Shown here: in pieces, positions 42,035 through 48,808 of the stretch
How the letters are laid out: every line of letters starts with the position of its first letter
Numbering within the stretch: the first letter of the stretch is position 1
Assembly (NCBI GenBank): GCA_964541895.1
Contig: CAZISM010000032.1
Span: 1-48,808, forward strand
DNA from: CAZISM01 sp964541895
GTDB taxonomy: Bacteria > Zhuqueibacterota > Zhuqueibacteria > Residuimicrobiales > Residuimicrobiaceae
DNA length: 48,808 bases
Reading direction: 5' to 3'
Notes under the pieces: generated by a model
The model's database searches: none
What the model saw: only the letters and a program-made list of their open reading frames with translations
Told to the model about the DNA's origin: nothing
Made by a program: the position numbers and the translations under genes

Positions 42035-43206
42035 GCGCCGCCTTCCTCGTTGTACACATGGGCGATAAAGTCCGAGATCATTTTCATCATGTGCGGATTT
42101 TCGATGAGAAAAGCATCATGACCATAGGAAGAGGGAATCTCGCAAAAGGTGACATTTTTGCGGCTGGTTTTCAACGCGCACACGATCTCTTTGGCCTGCG
42201 CCGTCGTATAGAGCCAATCCGATGAAAATGAGATGACCAGGAATCTCGCTTTCACCTTGGCAAAAGCGTTTTCGAGAGAACCGAAATCCCGCTGCAGGTC
42301 AAAATAATCGATGGCTTTGGTTATGTAGAGATAGGTGTTGGCATCAAAGCGGCGGATAAAGCTTTCGCCCTGGTGTTTTAAATAGCTCTCCACCTCAAAA
42401 TCGGTTTCAAAGTCAAAGCCATACTCTTCTTTTTGTCGCAGGCGACGGCCGAATTTCTGGTGCATCGACTCTTCGCTGAGGTAGGTGATGTGAGCCAGCA
42501 TGCGCGCCACGGCCAGCCCTTTCACCGGCTGTTTGTTGTGCAGCAAATAATTACCTTCGCACCAGTCAGCGTCGGCATAGATCGCCTGGCGGCCCACTTC
42601 ATCAAAGGCGATGCCCTGGGCGTTCTGCCTGGCTGTGGTGGCGATAGGAATGGCGCAGGCCACCCGGTCCGGATATTCGATGGCCCATTCCAGCACCTGC
42701 ATGCCGCCCATGGAGCCGCCGACGACGCACAGAAGGCGCGCGATGCCGAGATGATCGACGAGATGGGTTTGCGCCCGGACCATGTCGCCCACGGTGATGA
42801 CCGGAAAATCGAGGTTGTAGGGCTTGCCGGTTTTCGGGTCCAGCGAGGTGGGGCCGGAAGAGCCCTTGCAGCCGCCGATGACGTTGGAGCAGATGATGAA
42901 ATATCTGTCCGTATCGAACGGCCGGCCAGGCCCCACCATATAGTCCCACCAGCCCGGCTTGCGATCGTCGGCGCCGGCATAACCGGCCACATGGGCATCG
43001 CCGGAGAGGGCGTGGGTGATCAAAATGGCGTTGGAACGGCTGTCGTTGAGACGGCCGTGGGTTTCGTAGGCCAGAGTGATGGGACCGAACCGTTCACCGC
43101 TGTCCAGCACCATCTCCTGGGGTGGTGCGGCAAAGGTGAAGGTCTGCAGCGGCACCAACCCTCTGGCTGGTTCGTTCATGGGTGTGGCAGTATGTGTCGA
43201 ATTCAT
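42031..43206 (-). CDS. metX: Homoserine O-acyltransferase (homoserine acetyltransferase family)
   Basis: 391 residues from the ATG at 43206 (MNSTHTATPMNEP). An alpha/beta hydrolase of the MetX family: LAYETHGRLN and ILITHALSGDAHVAG at the start, the nucleophile serine in VVGGSMGGMQVLEWA, the catalytic Asp in FSSDWLY and His in SYGHDAFLIE. It transfers an acetyl (or succinyl) group from acyl-CoA to homoserine, the activating step of methionine synthesis; the acyl donor cannot be read from motifs alone. The product feeds the O-acetylhomoserine sulfhydrylase encoded upstream in the cluster. Overlaps metW by 4 bases. Cytoplasmic. Confidence 0.93.
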   Translation of the reverse strand: MNSTHTATPMNEPARGLVPLQTFTFAAPPQEMVLDSGERFGPITLAYETHGRLNDSRSNAILITHALSGDAHVAGYAGADDRKPGWWDYMVGPGRPFDTDRYFIICSNVIGGCKGSSGPTSLDPKTGKPYNLDFPVITVGDMVRAQTHLVDHLGIARLLCVVGGSMGGMQVLEWAIEYPDRVACAIPIATTARQNAQGIAFDEVGRQAIYADADWCEGNYLLHNKQPVKGLAVARMLAHITYLSEESMHQKFGRRLRQKEEYGFDFETDFEVESYLKHQGESFIRRFDANTYLYITKAIDYFDLQRDFGSLENAFAKVKARFLVISFSSDWLYTTAQAKEIVCALKTSRKNVTFCEIPSSYGHDAFLIENPHMMKMISDFIAHVYNEEGGA

Positions 43207-43236
43207 AGCTGCCAATATAGGGATAAATATAAAAAT

Positions 43237-44205
43237 TTACAACCCTGTTGTAGTGTCAAACAGACCTTCGTACAGCACGCTGGACAGATAGCGTTCGCCG
43301 GAATCAGGCAGGATTACGACGATGGTTTTGTCGCTGAACTCGGGCTGGTGGGCCAGGCGGACCGCTGCGGCCGTAGCTGCGCCGCAGGAGATGCCGGCCA
43401 GAATCCCCTCTTCCCTGGCCAATCTCTGCGCGAATTCGATCGCCTCCTCATTGCTCACCTGTTCGACGCGGTCAACGATAGACAGATCCAGCGTCTCCGG
43501 AATAAAGCCGGCGCCGATGCCCTGAATCTTGTGCGGTCCGGGCTGCAGCGGCGCCCCGGCCAGCGTTTGCGTGAGCACCGGACTGGCGGTTGGCTCGACA
43601 GCGACCGAAAGGATCTTTTTCTTGCGTTTGAGGCAGCGGGAGATGCCGGTGATGGTGCCACCGGTACCGACACCGGCGACGAGCAGATCGACCGCTCCGG
43701 CCGTGTCTTCCCAGATTTCAGGGCCGGTGGTTAATTCATGGATGTGCGGATTGGCCGGATTTTTGAATTGCTGCAACAGCACATAGCGCTCGGGGTCGCT
43801 ATGATAGAGCTCTTCCGCTTTTTCCACAGCGCCGCGCATGCCCTTGCCGCCTTCGGTCAGAATCAGCTGCGCGCCCAGGGCTTTCAAAATTTTGCGGCGC
43901 TCGATGCTCATGGTTTCCGGCATAGTCAGAATCAGTTTATAGCCGCGCGCTGCCGCCACAAACGCCAACGCGATGCCGGTGTTGCCGCTGGTCGGTTCCA
44001 CCAGAGTTTTTTCCGCTGTCAGCACCTTCTTTTTTTCAGCATCCCACACCATGGCCGCACCGATGCGACATTTGACCGAATAGGCCGGATTACGGCCTTC
44101 GATTTTCGCCAACAGGGTGGCGCTGCTGCCGGCCGCGATACGGTTTAACTTGACCAGCGGCGTGCGGCCGATCGAATACGAATTGTCAGAATAGATATTT
44201 GCCAT
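43237..44205 (-). CDS. cysK: Cysteine synthase (O-acetylserine sulfhydrylase)
   Basis: 322 residues, the usual length for CysK. The PLP lysine is Lys45 in NPAYSVKCRIG, the substrate loop TSGNTG is at 72-77, and the phosphate-binding GVGTGGTITG lies near residue 177. It makes cysteine from O-acetylserine and sulfide. It lies between metY and metX on the same strand, linking sulfide assimilation into cysteine with direct sulfhydrylation of homoserine. The spacer from metY (187 bases) holds a hairpin that could lower read-through. TTTGGAG precedes the ATG. Confidence 0.93.
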   Translation of the reverse strand: MANIYSDNSYSIGRTPLVKLNRIAAGSSATLLAKIEGRNPAYSVKCRIGAAMVWDAEKKKVLTAEKTLVEPTSGNTGIALAFVAAARGYKLILTMPETMSIERRKILKALGAQLILTEGGKGMRGAVEKAEELYHSDPERYVLLQQFKNPANPHIHELTTGPEIWEDTAGAVDLLVAGVGTGGTITGISRCLKRKKKILSVAVEPTASPVLTQTLAGAPLQPGPHKIQGIGAGFIPETLDLSIVDRVEQVSNEEAIEFAQRLAREEGILAGISCGAATAAAVRLAHQPEFSDKTIVVILPDSGERYLSSVLYEGLFDTTTGL

Positions 44206-44259
44206 AGCACAACTCCAAACTCACTTGTACAACCTCATCCGGAAAATCCGGAACAAGAG

Positions 44260-44282
44260 AGGGCGACCAGGGTGGTCGCCCT
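44260..44282 (-). terminator. Strong hairpin between metY and cysK (possible attenuator or terminator)
   Basis: A perfect 10-bp stem (44260-44269 with 44273-44282) and a 3-base loop lie in the metY-cysK spacer. On the minus strand it is followed by CTCTCTTGTT, a weak T tract. It may partly stop metY transcription or shield a processed end. A smaller TCCGG hairpin follows. Confidence 0.5.
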
Positions 44283-44392
44283 GCGGTTAGACTCTCGGGC
44301 AAAAAAAATAACATGCAGGGCGCTATCACTGCGATTCCGTTCCTGCCCGAGGCTCGGCCCGGTCACGTCACAGCGCCTTTGTCTGCGGATCC

Positions 44393-45682
44393 TTAGCTGG
44401 CTTTGAGCGCCTGGTCAAGATCCCACAGTATGTCGTTGATGTTCTCCAGGCCGATGGAGAGCCGCACCAGCTCGGGGGTGATACCCCCTTGCAGCTGCTG
44501 CTCCGGGCTTAGCTGCGAATGGGTGGTGCTGACCGGATGGATCGCCAGGCTCTTGGCGTCGCCCACATTGGCCAGATGCGAGAACAGTTTTAAATGGTTG
44601 ATGAATTTTTCTCCTGAAGCCGCGCCGCCCTTGATCCCAAAGACCACCATGGCGCCGCTGCCTTTGTTCAGATATTTTTTTGCCAGAGCGTTGGACGGAT
44701 CAGAGGCCAGGCCCGGGTAGCGGACCCACTGAACGTTGGCATGTTTTTGCAGAAACCCGGCGACCGCCAGGGCGTTCTGGCAATGACGCTCCATGCGCAA
44801 CGGCAACGTCTCCAGCCCCTGCAAAAAAATCCAGGCATTGTCCGGCGCAATGCAGGCGCCGAGATTGCGCAGCGGCACCAGGCGCATGCGCAGAATGAAC
44901 GCCAGCGGATTCAAGTCGCCCAGATCGTGGGCATAGCGCAAGCCGTGATAACTGGCGTCCGGCTCATTAAAGAGTTTGAATTTTTTATCGGTCCAGTCGA
45001 ACCGGCCTGAATCCACCACGATGCCGCCGATGCCGGTGCCATGGCCGCCTATCCATTTGGTCAGTGAATGAACGACGATATCGGCGCCGTGTTCAAGGGG
45101 GCGCAGCAGATACGGCGTGGTAAAGGTGGAGTCCACCACCAGCGGCAGATTATGCTTGCGGGCGATTTTGGCCACCGCTTCGAGGTCCGTGACACCAAGG
45201 GCCGGATTGCCGATGGATTCAACGAACAGCAAACGCGTTTTGTCCGTGATGGCTTTGGCAAAGTTTTCCGGATCAACCGGATCGACAAATTTGGTGGTGA
45301 TGTTGAACTGCGGCAGGATGTTGTCGAACATGGTATAGGTGCCGCCATAGAGATTGTTGGCGGAAACGATTTCATCGCCCGCGGAACAGATGTTGATGAC
45401 CGTGTAATAGATCGCCGAGGTGCCCGAGGCGACAGCCAGGGCGGCCGCACCACCCTCCAGCGCCGCGACCCGCTGCTCCAGAATATCTTGCGTGGGATTG
45501 CCGAGCCGGGTATAGATGTAACCCAGCTCTTTCAAGCCAAAGAGATTGGCGGCATGCTGGGCATCGCGAAAGACGTAGGAGCTGGTGCGGTGAACCGGTA
45601 CGGCACGGGACAGCGTCGCAGGATCGGGGCTCTGGCCGGCATGCAACGCCAGAGTTTCAAACGAATAGGTATGGTCGGACAT
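44393..45682 (-). CDS. metY: O-acetylhomoserine sulfhydrylase (Cys/Met PLP family)
   Basis: 429 residues, longer than cystathionine gamma-synthase and matching the MetY group. HAGQSPDPATLSRAVPVHRTSS is the N-terminal signature; YTRLGNPTQDILEQRVAALEGG and ANNLYGGTYTMF bind substrate and cofactor. The PLP lysine is Lys209 in VVHSLTKWIGGHGTG. It makes homocysteine from O-acetylhomoserine and sulfide, skipping transsulfuration. It starts 12 bases after the Rrf2 regulator stop, so the two are cotranscribed. Confidence 0.93.
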   Translation of the reverse strand: MSDHTYSFETLALHAGQSPDPATLSRAVPVHRTSSYVFRDAQHAANLFGLKELGYIYTRLGNPTQDILEQRVAALEGGAAALAVASGTSAIYYTVINICSAGDEIVSANNLYGGTYTMFDNILPQFNITTKFVDPVDPENFAKAITDKTRLLFVESIGNPALGVTDLEAVAKIARKHNLPLVVDSTFTTPYLLRPLEHGADIVVHSLTKWIGGHGTGIGGIVVDSGRFDWTDKKFKLFNEPDASYHGLRYAHDLGDLNPLAFILRMRLVPLRNLGACIAPDNAWIFLQGLETLPLRMERHCQNALAVAGFLQKHANVQWVRYPGLASDPSNALAKKYLNKGSGAMVVFGIKGGAASGEKFINHLKLFSHLANVGDAKSLAIHPVSTTHSQLSPEQQLQGGITPELVRLSIGLENINDILWDLDQALKAS

Positions 45683-45694
45683 GATGATCTCCAG

Positions 45695-46150
45695 TTAAAT
45701 TTGATAGTTCAAGGGTTCTCTCTGTTCTTTCATCTCCAGCACGCGTCGCATGATGTGGGCGAAGGTGACATCGTCCACGATCGCGGTGATCGCATCAGTC
45801 ACTTTCACCCATACCTCCCTGAAAGCACATGTGGCTTCCTCGCCGCACGAGCCGTCGTGCTGCTGTTTGCCGCATACGATGGGCTCCACCGGTCCTTCAA
45901 TCAGACGGACGACCTGGCCGACGGTGATCTCTTGCGGCGGCCTGCGCAGATAAAATCCACCACCTATGCCGCGCTTGCTGTCCACCAGCCCTGCTCCTTT
46001 GAGAACGAGCATGATCTGTTCCAGATACTTTTCCGGTATGTTTTGCCGTTTGGCAATATCCACCAGCGGAACAACCTGACCCGTTTCATGACGAAAGGAG
46101 AGGTCCAGGATCGCTTTCAGCGCATAGTCGCCTTTATAGGTGATCTTCAT
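45695..46150 (-). CDS. Rrf2-family transcription regulator (CymR/IscR-like)
   Basis: 151 residues. The winged helix spans residues 1-70 (KGDYALKAILDLS; DIAKRQNIPEKYLEQIMLVL; DSKRGIGGGFYLRRP). Cys93, Cys102 and Cys108 are spaced 8 and 5 apart, close to the iron-sulfur triad of IscR (5 and 5), so a cluster is possible. Its place at the head of a cysteine/methionine cluster suggests a CymR-like role in sensing cysteine or sulfur state. AGGAG precedes the ATG. A perfect inverted repeat overlies its promoter, which predicts self-regulation together with metY and perhaps the genes below. Confidence 0.9.
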   Translation of the reverse strand: MKITYKGDYALKAILDLSFRHETGQVVPLVDIAKRQNIPEKYLEQIMLVLKGAGLVDSKRGIGGGFYLRRPPQEITVGQVVRLIEGPVEPIVCGKQQHDGSCGEEATCAFREVWVKVTDAITAIVDDVTFAHIMRRVLEMKEQREPLNYQI

Positions 46151-46180
46151 TACAGCTCCTGATATGTATTAAATATAATC

Positions 46181-46209
46181 ATATTACTAATATTTAGGCA
46201 GAAATGCAA
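46181..46209 (-). promoter_or_regulatory. Promoter and likely operator of the Rrf2-metY operon
   Basis: On the minus strand TTGCAT (46204-46209), 17 bases, then TAATAT (46181-46186). A perfect 13-base palindrome, ATATTA-C-TAATAT (46181-46193), covers the -10; an outer AAATAT/ATATTT pair (46171-46176, 46190-46195) extends it. Rrf2 proteins bind AT-rich dyads of this kind at -10/-35 regions. Confidence 0.65.
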
Positions 46210-46225
46210 GTATTTTTTAAAAATA

Positions 46226-46254
46226 TTGCAATCCTGATGCAAATAATGTAATTT
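46226..46254 (+). promoter_or_regulatory. Promoter of the polytopic membrane-protein gene
   Basis: TTGCAA (46226-46231), exactly 17 bases, then TAATTT (46249-46254), divergent from the Rrf2 promoter within the same 216-base spacer. Confidence 0.5.
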
Positions 46255-46366
46255 ATTTCTTAACTGAGCGGTTGGTGTGCCGAAGCATCTCGCTTCCGCG
46301 GCATTTGAGCATGAATCGCTCAACTCAGGTTGTACTGCACCTGCGCTCATCCTCCGGGAGGGATCC

Positions 46367-47308
46367 ATGGCCATTGAATACATCACGCCGTTATCCAGGG
46401 CCTGGCAACGCATGTTGTCGGTTCTGTTTCGACCTTTTGATCTCGGGCTCTGGCTTACCTTGGGCTTTACGGCTTTTCTTTCTGAATTGCTCAACAGCTA
46501 TGGTGGGTTTGATAATAAAATAAAGCAGGACAGGGTTGGTGACCTGGAAGAGGTGCTGCGGTTGCCTCTGGAGGCACGTGACTGGCTGCTGGAGCATCCG
46601 ACCTGGTCAATGCTTATCGTGATCGCGGTCCTGATGGCGCTGGCGCTGATCATCCTTTTGCTGTGGTTGAGTTCGCGCGGCAAATTCATGTTTCTGGACA
46701 ATGTGGTGCAACGCCGCGCCCTGATTCGGCAGCCGTGGCAGGAATTTCGCGAGTTGGCCTGGTCTCTGTGGCAGTGGCGCCTGGCCATCGGATTGGCGAT
46801 CGTCGCCCTGGTGGGAATGCTGCTCTATCAGGCGTGGCAGGAATTGTATCATCACTATGCCGTCGATATGAGCGTATGGACCGTGCTGGCCATTGTGCTG
46901 AAAACCATTGTTCTGTTGGCGTCACTGGCGCTGATTGCCGCCTATGTGCTGCTGCTGCAGGATCACTTTATCATCCCCATTATGTACAAGCACCGCTGTC
47001 CGGCCGGTGAAGCCTGGCGCCGCTTTCTCACCTTGCACTGGGATCATCTGGGCTCGTTCATCCTGTACGGATTGTTTGTCCTCCTCCTGCAGGTGGTCGT
47101 CCTCGCCGTGGTCGTGTTCGTCGGCCTGATGACCTGCTGTCTCGGCTTCATTCTGCTGCTGATTCCCTATATCGGCTCTGTCATTCTGCTGCCGATCACC
47201 TACGCGTTTCGTGCGCTATCGGTGGAATTTCTCGCCCAGTTCGGCGCCGAGTTTGCCATTGAACTGGTAGAGCTCCCCCGGCCGCCGGGCCAGGTCGCGC
47301 ACCCATGA
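46367..47308 (+). CDS. Polytopic membrane protein of unknown function
   Basis: 313 residues from the ATG at 46367, with GGGAGG ahead; the frame is open 30 codons earlier without a ribosome site. About six membrane helices are visible: FDLGLWLTLGFTAFLSEL, a leucine-rich helix near 95-115 (LIVIAVLMALALIILLLWL), then LAIGLAIVALVGMLLY, TVLAIVLKTIVLLASLALI and two helices in the C-terminal 100 residues. The start MAIEYITPLSRAWQRM and the RPFDLG segment recall a conserved but uncharacterised family of bacterial and archaeal membrane proteins. It has no obvious link to its neighbours and ends 34 bases from the convergent MATE gene. Confidence 0.8.
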   Translation: MAIEYITPLSRAWQRMLSVLFRPFDLGLWLTLGFTAFLSELLNSYGGFDNKIKQDRVGDLEEVLRLPLEARDWLLEHPTWSMLIVIAVLMALALIILLLWLSSRGKFMFLDNVVQRRALIRQPWQEFRELAWSLWQWRLAIGLAIVALVGMLLYQAWQELYHHYAVDMSVWTVLAIVLKTIVLLASLALIAAYVLLLQDHFIIPIMYKHRCPAGEAWRRFLTLHWDHLGSFILYGLFVLLLQVVVLAVVVFVGLMTCCLGFILLLIPYIGSVILLPITYAFRALSVEFLAQFGAEFAIELVELPRPPGQVAHP

Positions 47309-47342
47309 CCGCGGTTCGCTTTGGCATACATAAAGACATCGG

Positions 47343-48728
47343 CTAATAGGTGTCTGCCCACTCTTGCTGTTTCGCCAGGGAAGCGGTGTGCTGTTGGCCG
47401 AGGTGGCGCAGTTCGAAAAAGAGAAAGCCAGCGGTTAAAAGAGCAGAGAGAAAATCGGAAACAGGGGAAGCCATCCAGATCCCGTCCAGCTGAAAGTACA
47501 TCGGCAACAACAGCACCGCCGGTATGAGAAAGATCAGCTGCCGCGACAGCGTCAGAAAGACGGCCTTGCCGGATTTGCCCACGGCCATGAAATAGTTGGC
47601 ACTCACCACCTGAAATCCCACCACAGGCAGCACCAGAAAAAATATTCGAATTGAATGACTCCCCATTTCGATCAAGGCCGCGTCGCTGTGGTTAAAGAGC
47701 TGGATAAGCGCTCTGGGAAACAGCTGCGTAACCAGAAAGCCGAGCAGGACCACAGCGCTGGCCGCCAGGATGGCGATGGTCACGGTTTGTTTGACGCGAT
47801 CGAATTTTTTAGCGCCGAAATTGTAGCCGATGATCGGTTGACTGCCCTGATTGATGCCGAAAATGGGCATGAGGATCAGCATGGCCAGGCTGTAGTTGAT
47901 GCCCATAACGGAAAGGGCCAGATCGCCGCCGTAGCGCTGCAGCTGGTTGTTGAGAATGGCGTTGATCACGCTGGCCACCATGTGCATGCTGAACGGCGCC
48001 GATCCGATCAGGAGTATTTTTTTGGCGATCTCGCTATGCACACGCAGGTTGGCCCGTGACAGCTTGAGCAAGCTGTGGCGGGAGCGAAAATAGCTCAACA
48101 CCCACACCATGGTGGCGGCCTGGGAGATGATCGTGGCCAGGGCCGCGCCGGCCACGCCCATATGAAAGACAAAAATAAACAGCGGATCCAGCACCGTGTT
48201 CAGCCCCGCGCCGATAAACATGGTTTTCATGGCCATTTTGGGATTGCCTTCGCCGCGGATAAAATTGTTCAGCCCGAATCCGACCGCCTGAAACACCGTG
48301 CCCAACAGTATGATGCGCAAATAGTCCACGGCATACGGCATGATCGCGCTGCTGGCGCCAAAGAGCTGCAACAGCGGCTTCATGAACAACAGGGAAGGGA
48401 TGGTGATGGTGATCGAGGCGGCGACCAGCATCACCAGCGCGTTGCCGAGCACGCGTTCAGCTTCTGCCTTACGCTGTTGTCCGAGTTTGATGGACACCAG
48501 GGCGTTGCCGCCAAGCCCGATGAGCATACCAAAAGCCATTTGCACCAGCATGATGGGAAAGCCGACCGTGGCACCGGCGATGCCGAGCGGTCCGACGCCC
48601 TGTCCGATGAAAATGCGATCCACAATGTTATACAGCGCATTAACCAGCATACCGATGATGGCTGGTAAAGAAAATTTCAGCAACAGCGTCGTTATACGTG
48701 CATGCCCTAATTCAGCAGATCTATCCAT
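47343..48728 (-). CDS. MATE-family multidrug/organic-compound exporter
   Basis: 461 residues from the ATG at 48728 (MDRSAELGHARI), which has GGGAGAACAG upstream; 13 codons of earlier frame lack support. Twelve helices in two similar halves: PAIIGMLVNALYNIVDRIFIGQ and GLGGNALVSIKLGQ in the first, MGINYSLAMLILMPIFGINQGSQPIIGYNFGA in the second, are MATE signatures (MepA/DinF-like branch). It exports organic cations or metabolites using a sodium or proton gradient; the substrate is unknown. The 80 bases upstream hold no other gene. Confidence 0.93.
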   Translation of the reverse strand: MDRSAELGHARITTLLLKFSLPAIIGMLVNALYNIVDRIFIGQGVGPLGIAGATVGFPIMLVQMAFGMLIGLGGNALVSIKLGQQRKAEAERVLGNALVMLVAASITITIPSLLFMKPLLQLFGASSAIMPYAVDYLRIILLGTVFQAVGFGLNNFIRGEGNPKMAMKTMFIGAGLNTVLDPLFIFVFHMGVAGAALATIISQAATMVWVLSYFRSRHSLLKLSRANLRVHSEIAKKILLIGSAPFSMHMVASVINAILNNQLQRYGGDLALSVMGINYSLAMLILMPIFGINQGSQPIIGYNFGAKKFDRVKQTVTIAILAASAVVLLGFLVTQLFPRALIQLFNHSDAALIEMGSHSIRIFFLVLPVVGFQVVSANYFMAVGKSGKAVFLTLSRQLIFLIPAVLLLPMYFQLDGIWMASPVSDFLSALLTAGFLFFELRHLGQQHTASLAKQQEWADTY

Positions 48729-48808
48729 TCTGTTCTCCCAAAGTCCTCTAATTTCGACATTTTTCATCGTTTTAGCAACACTCCTTTTTATCGAATCGAC
48801 GATGGCCT

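Noticed and set aside
44206..44392. SAM riboswitch ahead of cysK
   Set aside because: I looked for the conserved S-box/SAM-I core and for SAM-II or SAH features and could not align them; only simple hairpins are present.
1..48808. CRISPR arrays, tRNA or rRNA genes, insertion sequences, prophage
   Set aside because: No regularly spaced repeats, no cloverleaf or rRNA core sequence, and no transposase, integrase or phage structural gene was seen on either strand.

Overview
The window looks like a metagenome-assembled chromosome segment from an anaerobic or microaerophilic, Gram-negative member of the FCB group (Bacteroidota/Calditrichota/KSB1-like). The evidence is a TonB-dependent receptor with a carboxypeptidase-regulatory-like front domain, outer-membrane beta-barrels, a C-terminal sorting domain with the NYPNPFNP motif, a single-chain pyruvate:ferredoxin oxidoreductase, and no SusD homologue. 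Genes are moderately GC-rich and spacers are AT-rich. Several spacers carry sigma70-like promoters with 17-bp spacing. The placement is inference; no rRNA or tRNA gene is present. A run of 100 N at 41755-41854 is an artificial scaffold join.

Layout. 1-1145: start of an alanine-type aminotransferase and a Tat-exported superoxide dismutase. 1288-5882: a tightly overlapping five-gene minus-strand operon: two D-Ala-D-Ala-ligase-like ATP-grasp enzymes, a GNAT acetyltransferase, a lysine 2,3-aminomutase-family radical SAM enzyme and a third, different ATP-grasp enzyme. I recognise every family but not the pathway. It is the best candidate here for an undescribed biosynthetic system, probably an acylated beta-lysine peptide or amide. 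6160-11721: OsmC-like protein, secreted GH38 alpha-mannosidase, HhH-GPD DNA glycosylase, CDP-alcohol phosphotransferase and a HAD phosphatase. 11945-16591: pyruvate:ferredoxin oxidoreductase with a dihydroorotate-dehydrogenase-like partner.

16813-40342 is a large carbohydrate-utilisation locus built from two facing gene sets. The plus-strand operon encodes a Tat-exported enolase-superfamily protein, a 1022-residue secreted multidomain protein, a hexuronate-type MFS transporter, a GH28-like beta-helix enzyme, a purple-acid-phosphatase-like protein, two secreted alpha/alpha-barrel proteins and a NagB-like isomerase. The minus-strand set encodes a TonB receptor, a beta-helix protein with a sorting domain, an outer-membrane beta-barrel, a GntR/LacI hybrid regulator, a GH36-like glycosidase and a sodium:solute symporter. 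A 12-bp near-palindrome of the form TAGRTATAYCTA (one site deviates at one centre base) overlaps the -10 of three promoters: the plus operon, the TonB receptor and the regulator gene. This predicts one self-regulated repressor controlling the locus. Pectin or rhamnogalacturonan-type glycans are a reasonable but unproven substrate.

41271-46150 is a sulfur amino-acid cluster (Rrf2 regulator, metY, cysK, metX, metW) with a perfect inverted repeat over the Rrf2 promoter. The window ends with a polytopic membrane protein and a MATE transporter.
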